Source of the DNA: Lachnospiraceae bacterium
Lineage (GTDB): Bacteria; Bacillota; Clostridia; Lachnospirales; Lachnospiraceae
Length of the DNA stretch: 44,434 nt
Direction: 5' to 3'
Assembly: GCA_024681795.1 (NCBI GenBank)
Contig: JAILAD010000031.1
Coordinates: forward strand, 1 to 44,434
A program made the translations under genes and the position numbers. The notes beneath the pieces were generated by a model. It was given only the letters and a program-made list of their open reading frames with translations. It was not told where the DNA came from and made no database searches. Shown one piece after another: positions 16,140 to 23,636 of this stretch (within the stretch, counting starts at the first letter, position 1; every line of letters begins with the position of its first letter).

Positions 16140-17219
16140 ATGGGAGTTAAGCAAATGCTATGGTCATTAGATGAAAAAAGGCCATTATCATTAAGCAAAC
16201 TGGATAGCGAAGAACAATTAGAATATTTGATAAAAGACAATATTGATATCCTTGAGGAAAGCTGGCTGGTAATCGGGAATCAAATTCCAACTGATCTGAA
16301 AAAACGGCTTGATATTTTATGCATTGATAGTGATGGAAATCTTGTTGTAGTTGAATTAAAAAAAGATAAGACTCCACGCGAAGTCACTGCACAGACTATT
16401 GAGTATGCTGAATATGTTTCCAGAATAACGGTTCCGGAATTATCGGATATTTATCGCAAATCAACCGGTGGCAAAGATTTAAGCGAAGCTTATAATGATA
16501 AATTTGGGATTCAGCTTAATGAAAGTGAATTTAACCCGGAAATAAAAATGGTAATAGTCGCTACTGAAATGGATAGCAGTACAGAAAGAATTATCAAGTA
16601 TTTAAGAAGTTATGAAATTGATATCAATATTCTTTTTTTCCAGATTTTCCAAGAAGGTAAGAAGAAATACATAAGCAGGGCTTGGTTTGTAGAGGATTAT
16701 GATATTGAGGAAAATGTTTCAAAAAAATCAGAAATAGGCGAATGGAACAAAGAGTATTATGTATCGTATGGAGGTTCCCATAGATCATGGGATGATGCTG
16801 TAAAATATGGATTTATCTCTGCTGGAGGAGGAAAATGGTACTCTAAAACACTTTTTATGCTTCACGAGGGTGACCGTATTTGGGTAAGAATACCTCAGAA
16901 AGGTTATGTAGGGGTAGGCACGGTAAAGGAAGCTGCGACACAATCAGCGGATGCAACCTTTGTTTATAAAGGAAAAAACGCTAAAATGAAGGATTTGCCG
17001 TTAAAGGGAAATTATTATTTTGAAAATAGTAATACTGAAAAAGCGGAATATATTGTTAAAGTTGAGTGGAAACATACCGTTAGTGAAAAAAATGCTGTTC
17101 AGGAATTTGGTTTCTTTGGAAATGAAAATTCTGTTTGCAGGCCGAAGAATAAAAAGTGGGATATAACGGTAAAACGGCTTATGGATTTGTGGGGAATACA
17201 GGACTTGAAAGCAGATTAG
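16140..17219 (+). CDS. NucS-like PD-(D/E)xK nuclease domain protein (DUF91) with C-terminal domain
   Basis: A 359-residue protein with GGGGGATT upstream of the ATG. Residues about 20-170 form a restriction-endonuclease fold: D58 in RLDIL, E72 and K74 in VVVELKK, and Q85 in AQTIEYAEYV make the D-x13-ExK-Q pattern of DUF91/NucS-type nucleases. The C-terminal part (about 205-320) has a strand pattern with GDRIWVRIPQKGYVGVGTV, like a PUA/EVE-like domain that binds modified bases; this second call is tentative. Nuclease plus modified-base reader would fit an anti-phage role. It begins 13 bases after the HEPN-like remnant and is followed by a broken WYL gene. Confidence 0.7.
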   Translation: MGVKQMLWSLDEKRPLSLSKLDSEEQLEYLIKDNIDILEESWLVIGNQIPTDLKKRLDILCIDSDGNLVVVELKKDKTPREVTAQTIEYAEYVSRITVPELSDIYRKSTGGKDLSEAYNDKFGIQLNESEFNPEIKMVIVATEMDSSTERIIKYLRSYEIDINILFFQIFQEGKKKYISRAWFVEDYDIEENVSKKSEIGEWNKEYYVSYGGSHRSWDDAVKYGFISAGGGKWYSKTLFMLHEGDRIWVRIPQKGYVGVGTVKEAATQSADATFVYKGKNAKMKDLPLKGNYYFENSNTEKAEYIVKVEWKHTVSEKNAVQEFGFFGNENSVCRPKNKKWDITVKRLMDLWGIQDLKAD

Positions 17220-17449
17220 AATTCCATGAATCAATGGTCGGAGTTTTAATCGATCGTTTCGGAAAGGATATTATCATCCTTCCTACAAGGGAAGAGGGAT
17301 GGCTTGAAACGAACGTAGAGGTAGCGGTAAGCCGACAGTTTTACGGTTGGCTATATGCACTGGGAACGAGTGTGAAAATAACAGGACCGGACAGAGTGGT
17401 AAAAGAGTGGAAGAAGCAGCTTAAGGATATGAATGAGTTTTATAAATAA
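17213..17449 (+). pseudogene. C-terminal remnant of a WYL-domain transcriptional regulator
   Basis: The frame here encodes RLEFHESMVGVLIDRFGKDI, then EGWLETNVEVAVSRQFYGWL and VKITGPDRVVKEWKKQLKDM, the usual C-terminal end of WYL-domain (YafY-type) regulators. The N-terminal HTH and the WYL core are missing, and the sequence before it is the end of the nuclease gene in another frame. An ATG at 17156 opens the frame but lies inside the nuclease gene with no ribosome binding site. WYL regulators commonly control defence operons, so this may be the ghost of one. Confidence 0.65.
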
Positions 17450-17474
17450 ATGTAGTAATGGGAGGATCTACTTT

Positions 17475-18290
17475 ATGAATGATTATTTGGGTGAATTAAC
17501 AAGAACACTATTGAATCCGGGATATGATCCAGAACTGTTTTGCCCAGCGCCGAAAACCTTTATTTCTGAAGATAAAAAAGCAATTCTATTTATTGGAATG
17601 AATCCAGCAGGAGACAAAGAGGATGCCAAAAGAGATTATGCTACAGGTGGATTATTTTTAAATTACTATGAAGAATTTGACAAATTGTCAAAGGAATTCG
17701 CTAAACCAAAGCAAAAATCGAAAGGCTTAATATATAAAACATACTATAATCCAATTCTCAATTTTTTTAAGGAAGCTACGGGCGAAGACATAGCATGGGA
17801 ATGGTGTAATTATAACTTTGATGATCTTCTTGCCATCATCAAACGAGTAAATAATGATGTTTCGGATAAAGATATAAGGATATTAAAAGATTGTTTTGAT
17901 AAATATAACAATTCAGCCTGTCAAATTATAGTAAGAGATTTAGTTTACTATCATCAAACCAAAGATTTTAATACAATAATAAAATCTGCAGAAGATGATG
18001 AGGTAAAGAAAAATATAAAAACAGTCTTTGATAGTTATATTAAAATGTTTCCCAAAACGGATATGTTGAAATTGATTTATGTTAGTACTGCTACTTCGTG
18101 TAAATATATTGAGAACGTATTATTATCAAGTGGATGTAGACCTAATGATTTTGGAATCTATGAATACCAATATAACGGGATGATTATTCCGGTTGTACTT
18201 GCAGGACGGCCATTAAATGGGCCCGGTGTTATAGATAAATATTCAAAACGAAGATTATTGGGAACGGTTAAGACTGTTATTAATAGCTGA
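17475..18290 (+). CDS. Unknown protein, possibly uracil-DNA-glycosylase-like fold
   Basis: A 271-residue soluble protein. The ATG at 17475 has GGGAGG about ten bases upstream; the longer frame from 17433 lacks a site. The segment KAILFIGMNPAGDKEDAKRD resembles the first motif of the uracil-DNA glycosylase superfamily (a strand leading to GxxPG), and VVLAGRPLNGPGVIDKYSKR near the end could hold a second loop motif. I did not find an unambiguous catalytic motif, so the assignment is weak. Base composition is AT-rich compared with the chromosomal genes to the right. It is followed by a strong terminator, so it ends the cargo segment. Confidence 0.5.
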   Translation: MNDYLGELTRTLLNPGYDPELFCPAPKTFISEDKKAILFIGMNPAGDKEDAKRDYATGGLFLNYYEEFDKLSKEFAKPKQKSKGLIYKTYYNPILNFFKEATGEDIAWEWCNYNFDDLLAIIKRVNNDVSDKDIRILKDCFDKYNNSACQIIVRDLVYYHQTKDFNTIIKSAEDDEVKKNIKTVFDSYIKMFPKTDMLKLIYVSTATSCKYIENVLLSSGCRPNDFGIYEYQYNGMIIPVVLAGRPLNGPGVIDKYSKRRLLGTVKTVINS

Positions 18291-18327
18291 ATATAGCAAA
18301 GACCAATATCTTTGTTATCATTCGATG

Positions 18328-18356
18328 GGGTGGAATTGGTTCCACCCTGTTTTTTT
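18328..18356 (+). terminator. Intrinsic terminator at the end of the cargo region
   Basis: GGGTGGAA (18328-18335), loop TTGG, TTCCACCC (18340-18347), then seven T (18350-18356). It ends the rightward cargo transcripts 38 bases after the preceding stop codon. Confidence 0.85.
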
Positions 18357-18535
18357 ATAGGAAATTAATATGAAATCAGAAGAATTCAGCGTTATCTTTG
18401 GAAAATTTTTTTTTGAAAAAACATAGGAAAATCAATGGTTTGAAGCACTGCTTGATTGTATATTCCGACAACATAGAGCATACTGCACGGCATTTTAGTG
18501 CAACCTTTCCGTTCACTTAGAGCACACTCGCCAGA
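18357..18535. other. AT-rich stretch with no supported gene
   Basis: About 180 bases between the cargo terminator and the next possible short frame. An 18-codon frame from the ATG at 18370 (MKSEEFSVIFGKF) ends at a TAG and looks like a broken beginning. I see no clear promoter, repeat or attachment site, although one edge of a nested mobilisable element could lie here. Confidence 0.35.
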
Positions 18536-18784
18536 ATGTTGAGCAGACCGGAAAAGAATCCGAATATCGTTATTTCCAGTGACGATAACAAAATAATAGA
18601 TTATATGGATGCATATCCAAGATGCCAGTATATTCATGATCTGTTAGAAATCATCAGAAATAATTCTGATGATATAAATCATGCAATAAAGGCGGAGAGG
18701 GATAAGATAGAGGAAGCCCACAAGGAAGAGTTTAATAAATTGGAATATATTGATTCTTTTCTTGAGCGTATTGAAGCTGCATAA
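18536..18784 (+). CDS. Possible short protein or gene fragment
   Basis: An 82-residue frame (NPNIVISSDDNKIIDYMDAY, then a charged helix ending FNKLEYIDSFLERIEAA). The composition looks protein-like, but no ribosome binding site precedes the ATG and the upstream sequence is disrupted. It may be the tail of a longer gene. No family recognised. It converges on the recombinase gene, ending 30 bases from that gene's stop. Confidence 0.3.
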   Translation: MLSRPEKNPNIVISSDDNKIIDYMDAYPRCQYIHDLLEIIRNNSDDINHAIKAERDKIEEAHKEEFNKLEYIDSFLERIEAA

Positions 18785-18813
18785 GGATCCAGATGGATTT
18801 TTTGGAGATTCCA

Positions 18814-20079
18814 TTAATCAAAACAATTTTTGATTTTATCAAACTGAATATCACTCTGGACTGCCCGGATGTAGTGGAGGGTAGTGTTTTTATTTACATG
18901 ACCGGCGGCATACATTACTGTTTGGAGATCTCCTTCGGTTGCCCGGGCCAAAGCCGTAACACTCCAGAATCGTATTTTGTGGCTCGACATATAAGGAACT
19001 CCAACTTCTTCGGTTATTTTCTTTAAGCGCATATTGAATTTGTTTCCGTCTATTGGGGCGCCTGCGAGATTGCAGCAGATATATTCCGAAGTAACCTCTC
19101 GTGCCTTAAGAGCGTATAAAACCCGTTCCGCCCGTTCTGATAACGGAAGTATTCTGGATCCGTGTTCACCGCCTTTAGTATGATTTACTTCTACAAAACG
19201 ATTTTTCCCTTCTTCATTGCGCCGCAGTACAATTTCTTTGGAAATGGAAATGGTTTTCCGGTCGAAATCCACGTCTGTCCAGTGAAGCGCCCTTAATTCC
19301 CCGATTCTGGCACACAGGCAGAACATTAATTCAATCCCGTAATCATAGCCGTCCTTTTCGGGAAGATTGTCCAGATAGGCAAGGATTTTATTCCGGTCTT
19401 CATCGGTGTAACGGACATTTGAGTTATCAACGGCTTTGAATTTCAGGTCCCTGCAGCTTAGGTTCCGGCTCAAATTACTGGATACGATATCATTCTCTAC
19501 CGCGATATCATAGACAACATTGAAAATGCTTTTGATATTGACGAAGTTCTTACGGGTGATGGTTCGGCCACCGGTGATTTCCTTGAAAAATTTCTTGATT
19601 TCGGAAGCTTTCAGTTCCGTGACTGGTCGATCGGAGATTGCGGCATGTTCATAATACTTTTTCCATATTTCCTTGTATCTGGTTACGGTTAAGGAAGAAG
19701 TATCCGGATCTTTTCCTTTTTGTGCTAAAACGATTTCAAAAAGAATCCGGACAGTATAACGGTCATCGCCGAACAGGTATATGTATGCTTTATCAAATGC
19801 GCGCTGTTTTGTTTTGGCTGAAATAAAACTGTTTTTCTTACGAAGAGCTAAAGGGATTCTTATTCTGTAGCGATCATGTATCTTATCATAGTAAGTGATT
19901 TTACTATCCTTCCGAATATAGGGATAGAATGCCTCTCGTACTTTCATTTCCCGCTGCTTTGCCATATATTGCCTTTTCATTTCTGCTAAAGCGGAATCTT
20001 CATCGGGAAAAAGAGCGTCATCAAATAGGGGTTGGCCGTAATTCTTGTTAATTCTTTTGTCTCTTCCGAATTCTTCCAT
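18814..20079 (-). CDS. int: Tyrosine recombinase (integrase), leftward
   Basis: A 421-residue site-specific recombinase. The catalytic set is intact: R258 in CARIGELRALHW, H367 and R370 in HKIRFWSVTALAR, H394 in AAGHVNK, and Y403 in TLHYIR. The N-terminal part holds an arm/core-binding region (about 130-210, SSLTVTRYKEIWKKYYEHAA). AAGGAGG lies nine bases before the ATG. It is divergent from an XRE regulator and close to a relaxase and MobC, the usual make-up of an integrative mobilisable element. It is separate in sequence from the second recombinase at 24018, so it probably has its own attachment site. Confidence 0.9.
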   Translation of the reverse strand: MEEFGRDKRINKNYGQPLFDDALFPDEDSALAEMKRQYMAKQREMKVREAFYPYIRKDSKITYYDKIHDRYRIRIPLALRKKNSFISAKTKQRAFDKAYIYLFGDDRYTVRILFEIVLAQKGKDPDTSSLTVTRYKEIWKKYYEHAAISDRPVTELKASEIKKFFKEITGGRTITRKNFVNIKSIFNVVYDIAVENDIVSSNLSRNLSCRDLKFKAVDNSNVRYTDEDRNKILAYLDNLPEKDGYDYGIELMFCLCARIGELRALHWTDVDFDRKTISISKEIVLRRNEEGKNRFVEVNHTKGGEHGSRILPLSERAERVLYALKAREVTSEYICCNLAGAPIDGNKFNMRLKKITEEVGVPYMSSHKIRFWSVTALARATEGDLQTVMYAAGHVNKNTTLHYIRAVQSDIQFDKIKNCFD

Positions 20080-20134
20080 ATTCCGGTTCCTCCTTGCGAG
20101 AGTTTGAATGTAGTACTAAATAAATTATAGAACT

Positions 20135-20232
20135 ATTCCACAATAAAGGAATAATTATTCCATAAATCGTGAATTTTATTCAGCCATCCGCACAGATAGA
20201 ATAAAGGTATAAACTATTCCGTAAATATGGAA
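20135..20232. promoter_or_regulatory. Divergent promoter region with ATTCC/GGAAT operator-like repeats
   Basis: Between the leftward recombinase and the rightward XRE gene lie ATTCC at 20135 with GGAAT at 20148, the perfect 14-bp palindrome GGAATAATTATTCC at 20148-20161, and TTCCGTAAATATGGAA at 20217-20232. The last overlaps the XRE gene's ribosome binding site. The pattern fits an autoregulating XRE repressor that also controls the recombinase. A similar ATTCCG/CGGAAT pair recurs at 22739-22756. Confidence 0.55.
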
Positions 20233-20242
20233 GGATTATGCC

Positions 20243-20599
20243 ATGCAAGAAGATGTTATCTTTGATTTCGGCCGGCGGATAGAAGAAATCTGTGAGGACA
20301 ATCACATCACGAAATATCAGTTGATGAAGAAAACCGGCATCTGCCACACGAGTTTTTACAACATGTGTAACGGCAAACAGACCACTCCGAACCTGGATCA
20401 TATTCGTAAAATCTGCACAGCAGTGGATCTTGATTTTGCCGGATTCTTTACCTATCGGGGACAAGGACCGGTATTTACCAAAACCAGGATGGAATTCTTT
20501 ATGGAATTGAACAAGTTGGACGATAATGATTTCGGAAGAATGCAAGGTTATTATCAGGCGATTCTTGAAGAGAAAAAGAAGGCAAAGGGACAGGATTAA
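20243..20599 (+). CDS. XRE-family transcriptional regulator
   Basis: A 118-residue protein with an N-terminal lambda-repressor-like helix-turn-helix (about 8-66): RRIEEICEDNHITKYQLMKK, the turn, then HTSFYNMCNGKQTTPNLDHI, typical of XRE proteins. The C-terminal 50 residues are helical and charged. GGAAGG lies eight bases before the ATG. It is divergent from the recombinase and convergent with the relaxase, whose stop codon overlaps its own by two bases. It most likely represses integration and mobilisation genes through the ATTCC repeats upstream; that target is inferred. Confidence 0.8.
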   Translation: MQEDVIFDFGRRIEEICEDNHITKYQLMKKTGICHTSFYNMCNGKQTTPNLDHIRKICTAVDLDFAGFFTYRGQGPVFTKTRMEFFMELNKLDDNDFGRMQGYYQAILEEKKKAKGQD

Positions 20600-20615
20600 A
20601 TTTCCTGTCCTTTGT
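20583..20615. terminator. Bidirectional terminator over two convergent stop codons
   Basis: GGACAGGA (20588-20595) and TCCTGTCC (20603-20610) form a perfect 8-bp stem whose loop holds the overlapping stop codons of the XRE gene (20597-20599) and the relaxase (20596-20598). CAAAG and TTTG extend the stem, and a T-rich tract follows on the plus strand. The minus strand side has a weaker T-tract. Confidence 0.7.
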
Positions 20616-21993
20616 TTTTCTTTCTCTTTTTTTCGTTTTGTTTTTGTTCTTCTTGTTTTTCCTTTTCCTGAAGGTGAAGGAAGGAGCGGAGGGTTTCTTC
20701 TTTGGAAGACAGTTCTTTTAAATGCGACTGTAGTTCTTTGTTTTCTTTTGCGGCATCAGTTCTTGTTTTCTCCAAATCAGCCAAACGTTTTTGTAATTCT
20801 TCTACAGAGGTTTCCTCTGGATTTACGGACAGGCGTTCCAACATAGTTTTTGCTCCGGCAAAAAGAATCAGTTTGGATTCGTTTCGCTGTAAATATTTAT
20901 CCGGATCTTTGGCTTTATGATAAGCATCTTCTGCCGGTTTGTTTTCTATATAAACCTGCAGGTAATGAAGCTGTTCTGTAAGGAGTTTCTTTTCTTTGTC
21001 GATGGAAACCATAAGAGAGCGGTTATCATGGATTGTATCCTTGATCCGTTTTATTTCATTGACCAGATCCCCGTAGGACTTCACACTTGCATAGGTTGCA
21101 GCTGCAATTTTCAAGTTCTGTCTTTCTGCCCAGTTTTCCAGACGGGGATTGTTTTCCAACTTTTCCGGTGTGATTTGTAACAATTTTCTTTCTGAGAGGG
21201 GAAGAGATTTCTGCTTTTGTTTCCATTCTTCTCTGGAAGCAATCTGCCTTTCAATTCGTTCTATAATTTCTTCTTTTGAGTTCCCTTTTCCCAAAGACCG
21301 GTAAGAGCCGCGGATAAAATTCCCATAGCCGGCCGGCTTAAAGGAGATGTATTTTGAAGAACCTTCTCCAAACTCAAACCCTTTTATCTGATAACCTTTC
21401 TCCATCATCCGTCGCAGGAAATCTTCATAATCCCTGGCTGCGCGAATGCAATCGAAGATATCTCTTTTCAAGATTAACTTGATGGAATTGTTTTTCCGGT
21501 CCGCTTCCCATTCGTTGTAGGCCATGCCTTTTTTCATGCCCGGTGTGATGACGGACAGGTGATGTTCTGCACAGAGTTCATCGGAAATCTTTCGGATATT
21601 CCGATAGGACCGGTTGCAATCGTTGTACCGATCATGTGTCACAAAGTCAGAGGAGCAGAAGATTAAGTGATTGTGAACGTGGTCTTTGTCTACATGGGTA
21701 GCCAGCACATACGGATGTGTGGAATGAAGAAGGCGGGAGGCAAATTCCTGACCGATAGCGTGGGCTTCTTCAAATGTCACTTCGCCGGGAGCAAAGGACT
21801 GTATGAGATGGTAGGCGGGATTTGCGCCGGGTTTCCCGAGGCGGTTCTCCATCTCAAAGTCTTTTTCCGCTGTTTCAACTCCGCAGGCAAAGCTTTTCAC
21901 AAGGATCCGGTTATCTGTCTTATGCGGGTTGCAGATATAGTCTACAGACTTTTGAACTGTAGTTTTGACAGGATGGATTTTTGTAATTGCCAT
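20596..21993 (-). CDS. MOBP-type relaxase/mobilisation nuclease
   Basis: A 465-residue relaxase that nicks oriT and pilots the DNA strand during transfer. The three-histidine metal site is clear: HVDKDHVHNHLIF (H100, H105, H107, H109). A candidate nucleophile is Y19 in SVDYICNPHKT. The C-terminal half is long, helical and lysine-rich (about 255-465). GGAGGAAGT lies upstream of the ATG, inside the end of mobC, so the two genes overlap by about 50 bases and are co-translated. With only MobC beside it and no coupling protein, it may use the type IV secretion system encoded at 0.8-6.7 kb, or another one, in trans. Confidence 0.9.
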   Translation of the reverse strand: MAITKIHPVKTTVQKSVDYICNPHKTDNRILVKSFACGVETAEKDFEMENRLGKPGANPAYHLIQSFAPGEVTFEEAHAIGQEFASRLLHSTHPYVLATHVDKDHVHNHLIFCSSDFVTHDRYNDCNRSYRNIRKISDELCAEHHLSVITPGMKKGMAYNEWEADRKNNSIKLILKRDIFDCIRAARDYEDFLRRMMEKGYQIKGFEFGEGSSKYISFKPAGYGNFIRGSYRSLGKGNSKEEIIERIERQIASREEWKQKQKSLPLSERKLLQITPEKLENNPRLENWAERQNLKIAAATYASVKSYGDLVNEIKRIKDTIHDNRSLMVSIDKEKKLLTEQLHYLQVYIENKPAEDAYHKAKDPDKYLQRNESKLILFAGAKTMLERLSVNPEETSVEELQKRLADLEKTRTDAAKENKELQSHLKELSSKEETLRSFLHLQEKEKQEEQKQNEKKRKKNKGQEI

Positions 21994-22283
21994 ACTTCCT
22001 CCAGAATTCTTTTCGCTTCCTTTAAATCAGATGAGGATGCATATCCTGCAGCGTTTGCCTGGTGGGCAATCTGATTCAAGTTATTGGTAAGGTTGGACAG
22101 TAACCAGTTGTCATGATGAATCTCCGAGTAATCGATTGAATATACAATACCGGTTAGAATCATTTTTCTTATGTATTCCGAGCGGCTTTTCAATCCGGCC
22201 AGTTCTGTTTTACGAACCAAAAGGTCATATTCGTCTTCATTCAGATAAACGTTTACCGATATTTTTCTGCTTCTGTTTGCCAT
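21942..22283 (-). CDS. mobC: MobC-like relaxosome accessory protein
   Basis: A 113-residue protein beginning MANRSRKISVNVYLNEDEYD, a ribbon-helix-helix-like N-terminus, followed by LAGLKSRSEYIRKMI and the conserved SNLTNNLNQIAHQANAAG helix that marks the bacterial mobilisation protein MobC family. It binds oriT and helps the relaxase open the DNA. GGAAAG lies upstream of the start. It overlaps the relaxase gene and faces the candidate oriT directly upstream. Confidence 0.85.
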   Translation of the reverse strand: MANRSRKISVNVYLNEDEYDLLVRKTELAGLKSRSEYIRKMILTGIVYSIDYSEIHHDNWLLSNLTNNLNQIAHQANAAGYASSSDLKEAKRILEEVWQLQKSILSKLQFKSL

Positions 22284-22338
22284 ATGTTTTTCCTTTCTTT
22301 TCCGTTGGGCCAGGGACCCGACTCGTCAATTTCGTCAT

Positions 22339-22388
22339 CCGTATGCATACGGGGGCGACATTGACAGGATGGTGTCGTGACACATCCA
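22339..22388 (-). other. Candidate origin of transfer (oriT)
   Basis: Just upstream of mobC are the perfect palindrome CCGTATGCATACGG (22339-22352), the pair CGACA/TGTCG (22356-22360, 22373-22377) and the near-palindrome GGATGGTGTC-GT-GACACATCC (22368-22388). On the minus strand the sequence ATCCTG-TC (22370-22363) matches the ATCCTG core of RP4-type nic sites used by MOBP relaxases, and lies beside the inverted repeat as expected. Position, motif and repeats agree; the exact nick is inferred. Confidence 0.6.
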
Positions 22389-22426
22389 GTGCTTGCTAAA
22401 CCAAAATCTGAAATTCGCTTTTTAAG

Positions 22427-22490
22427 GGCAGTTCATTTTTGAAAAACAAAAAAAGAACTGCCGGGCATAAATCACCCACAACAGTTCTTT
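22427..22490 (-). terminator. Terminator with competing hairpin, leftward
   Basis: Read leftward, AAAGAACTG (22490-22482) and CAGTTCTTT (22460-22452) form a stem followed by seven T (22454-22448). A third copy of the arm, GGCAGTTC at 22427-22434 on the plus strand, pairs equally well with GAACTGCC (22455-22462), so two folds exclude each other. It may terminate transcripts before oriT and mobC. Confidence 0.5.
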
Positions 22491-22701
22491 GCAAGAATTC
22501 TAACATAAGAAAACCATAGGGGCAATGATTTTTCCAAATCGGTGGAATACCCGGGGTTTATAGGTGGGACTTGTCCTTTTCTTAAGGATTCATGGTGTAG
22601 CCATGGGACATTTCGCTGAAATAATTCAAGTTAGAATGGATTATGGATGCGTTTGTATTCGTCGGGGTTATTCCTCCAATAGAGTATTTAGGTAGAAAAA
22701 G

Positions 22702-22734
22702 CAGATCAAAGCTTTGGCGGCGATCTGTTTTTTT
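22702..22734 (+). terminator. Probable intrinsic terminator
   Basis: CAGATC (22702-22707) and GATCTG (22722-22727) enclose 14 bases and are followed by seven T (22728-22734). A run of A before the left arm allows function in the other direction too. No obvious gene precedes it on the plus strand. Confidence 0.5.
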
Positions 22735-22738
22735 AATT

Positions 22739-22756
22739 ATTCCGTTCTGGCGGAAT
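22739..22756. promoter_or_regulatory. ATTCCG/CGGAAT inverted repeat
   Basis: ATTCCG (22739-22744) and CGGAAT (22751-22756) match the operator-like repeats in front of the XRE regulator at 20.2 kb. It may be a second binding site for that regulator. Confidence 0.35.
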
Positions 22757-22846
22757 AGTTCTTTAATACACAGGGATAATATCCCTTTTTTGTTTCGGGG
22801 TGGGTAGAGATGTAGCCCGGAACTACGGCGTGTAGCCCCAAACCTT

Positions 22847-22875
22847 TTGAATATGACTATTGCAGTTGTTAATAT
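22847..22875 (+). promoter_or_regulatory. Probable promoter of the 22900 regulator
   Basis: TTGAAT (22847-22852), a 17-base spacer and TAATAT (22870-22875) make a good sigma-A-type promoter, 25 bases before the start codon at 22900. An AAGGAG sits between. Confidence 0.6.
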
Positions 22876-22899
22876 AAATTTATAAGGAGAATCAATTAT

Positions 22900-23295
22900 A
22901 TGAAGAAAGAATCTGAACTTTCGTTTGAAGTAGGACAACGGATAAAAGAAATCGAGGAAGCAAATCCGGAGATTACGGATGAAGTTATCGCGGATTGTAT
23001 CTGTACCGGAGTTGCTCAAATCCGAGCGTATAAAAGAGGTGCAAATCTGATGACATTAACTTCCTGCGTAGATATCGTCCGCACGTTGAAGGTGGATCCG
23101 AGATTTTTGCTTTTGGGAGATTCGACCGTACCAATCTTTATGGATGATGACGATTATTATTTGATGAATGATACGGAGAAGTGCCGAAGGCTTGTTGGAA
23201 GTCTGGTGGAACTTATAAGAAAGCTTCCACCGAATGGTAAAGTTGAGTGCCTTGGAATTCTTCTGACGGAAGTAGGAGAGGGAATCGAGTTATAA
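22900..23295 (+). CDS. Probable HTH regulator near the excision module
   Basis: A 131-residue soluble protein with AAGGAG nine bases before the ATG. Its first half has a helix-turn-helix-like pattern: VGQRIKEIEEANPEITDEVI, then ADCICTGVAQIRAYKRGANL, which looks like a divergent XRE domain. The middle is acidic (PIFMDDDDYYLMNDTEK) and the end is helical. It is followed by an intrinsic terminator and then the structured leader of the excisionase. A role in controlling excision fits its place. It is not related in detail to the XRE regulator at 20243. Confidence 0.6.
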   Translation: MKKESELSFEVGQRIKEIEEANPEITDEVIADCICTGVAQIRAYKRGANLMTLTSCVDIVRTLKVDPRFLLLGDSTVPIFMDDDDYYLMNDTEKCRRLVGSLVELIRKLPPNGKVECLGILLTEVGEGIEL

Positions 23296-23315
23296 TAGTT
23301 CTTTCTTTGTCAGGT

Positions 23316-23361
23316 AAGATGCATGAAGGTCTTAACAGTTCAATCCTTCGTGCATCTTTTT
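23316..23361 (+). terminator. Intrinsic terminator after the regulator
   Basis: AAGATGCATGAAGG (23316-23329) pairs with CCTTCGTGCATCTT (23345-23358) with one mismatch, ending in five T. It separates the regulator from the excisionase leader. Confidence 0.85.
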
Positions 23362-23419
23362 GGTTAAGAAAGCCATAATTTTGACCTTTGACAATTGAAT
23401 ATCGTTACACAAGCAGGAA

Positions 23420-23636
23420 CGTTAAAGTACAGGGAGCCGAGACGATGATGGCGCCACGACACCGGGCAACCGGCCGAGCGATCAACATGCTGCGTAATAA
23501 AGGGCGATGAGATGTACTTATAATAATGATACTTCCGGGGGCAACTCCGGCCATATGATGAAGGTGGTGCAAGTCCAATGTGGAGCTTATGCTCACCTGT
23601 GAGTGTTTTTTTAATGCTCGTAAAATAAAGTACGAG
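23420..23636 (+). ncRNA. Candidate structured RNA leader upstream of the excisionase
   Basis: About 215 bases without a convincing gene but with dense pairing. AAGTAC (23425-23430) can pair with GTACTT (23514-23519). Two hairpins carry GCAA (GNRA) tetraloops: CCGG-GCAA-CCGG (23462-23473) and CCGGGG-GCAA-CTCCGG (23535-23550). GAGC-TTAT-GCTC (23583-23594) shares bases with a second hairpin, CTCA-CCTG-TGAG (23592-23603), which is followed by seven T (23606-23612). A last hairpin, CTCGTA/TACGAG (23617-23636), abuts the AGGAGG site of the excisionase. This is the layout of a regulatory leader. I match it to no named family. Confidence 0.5.

Noticed and set aside
22582-23019. 145-residue minus-strand frame
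   Set aside because: It crosses a terminator, a promoter and the start of the 22900 gene; it is an antisense shadow.
23553-23576. GGTGCAAGTCC in the xis leader resembles a cobalamin riboswitch segment
   Set aside because: The other conserved cobalamin elements (GCCACTG box and long P1) are missing, and the downstream gene is an excisionase.
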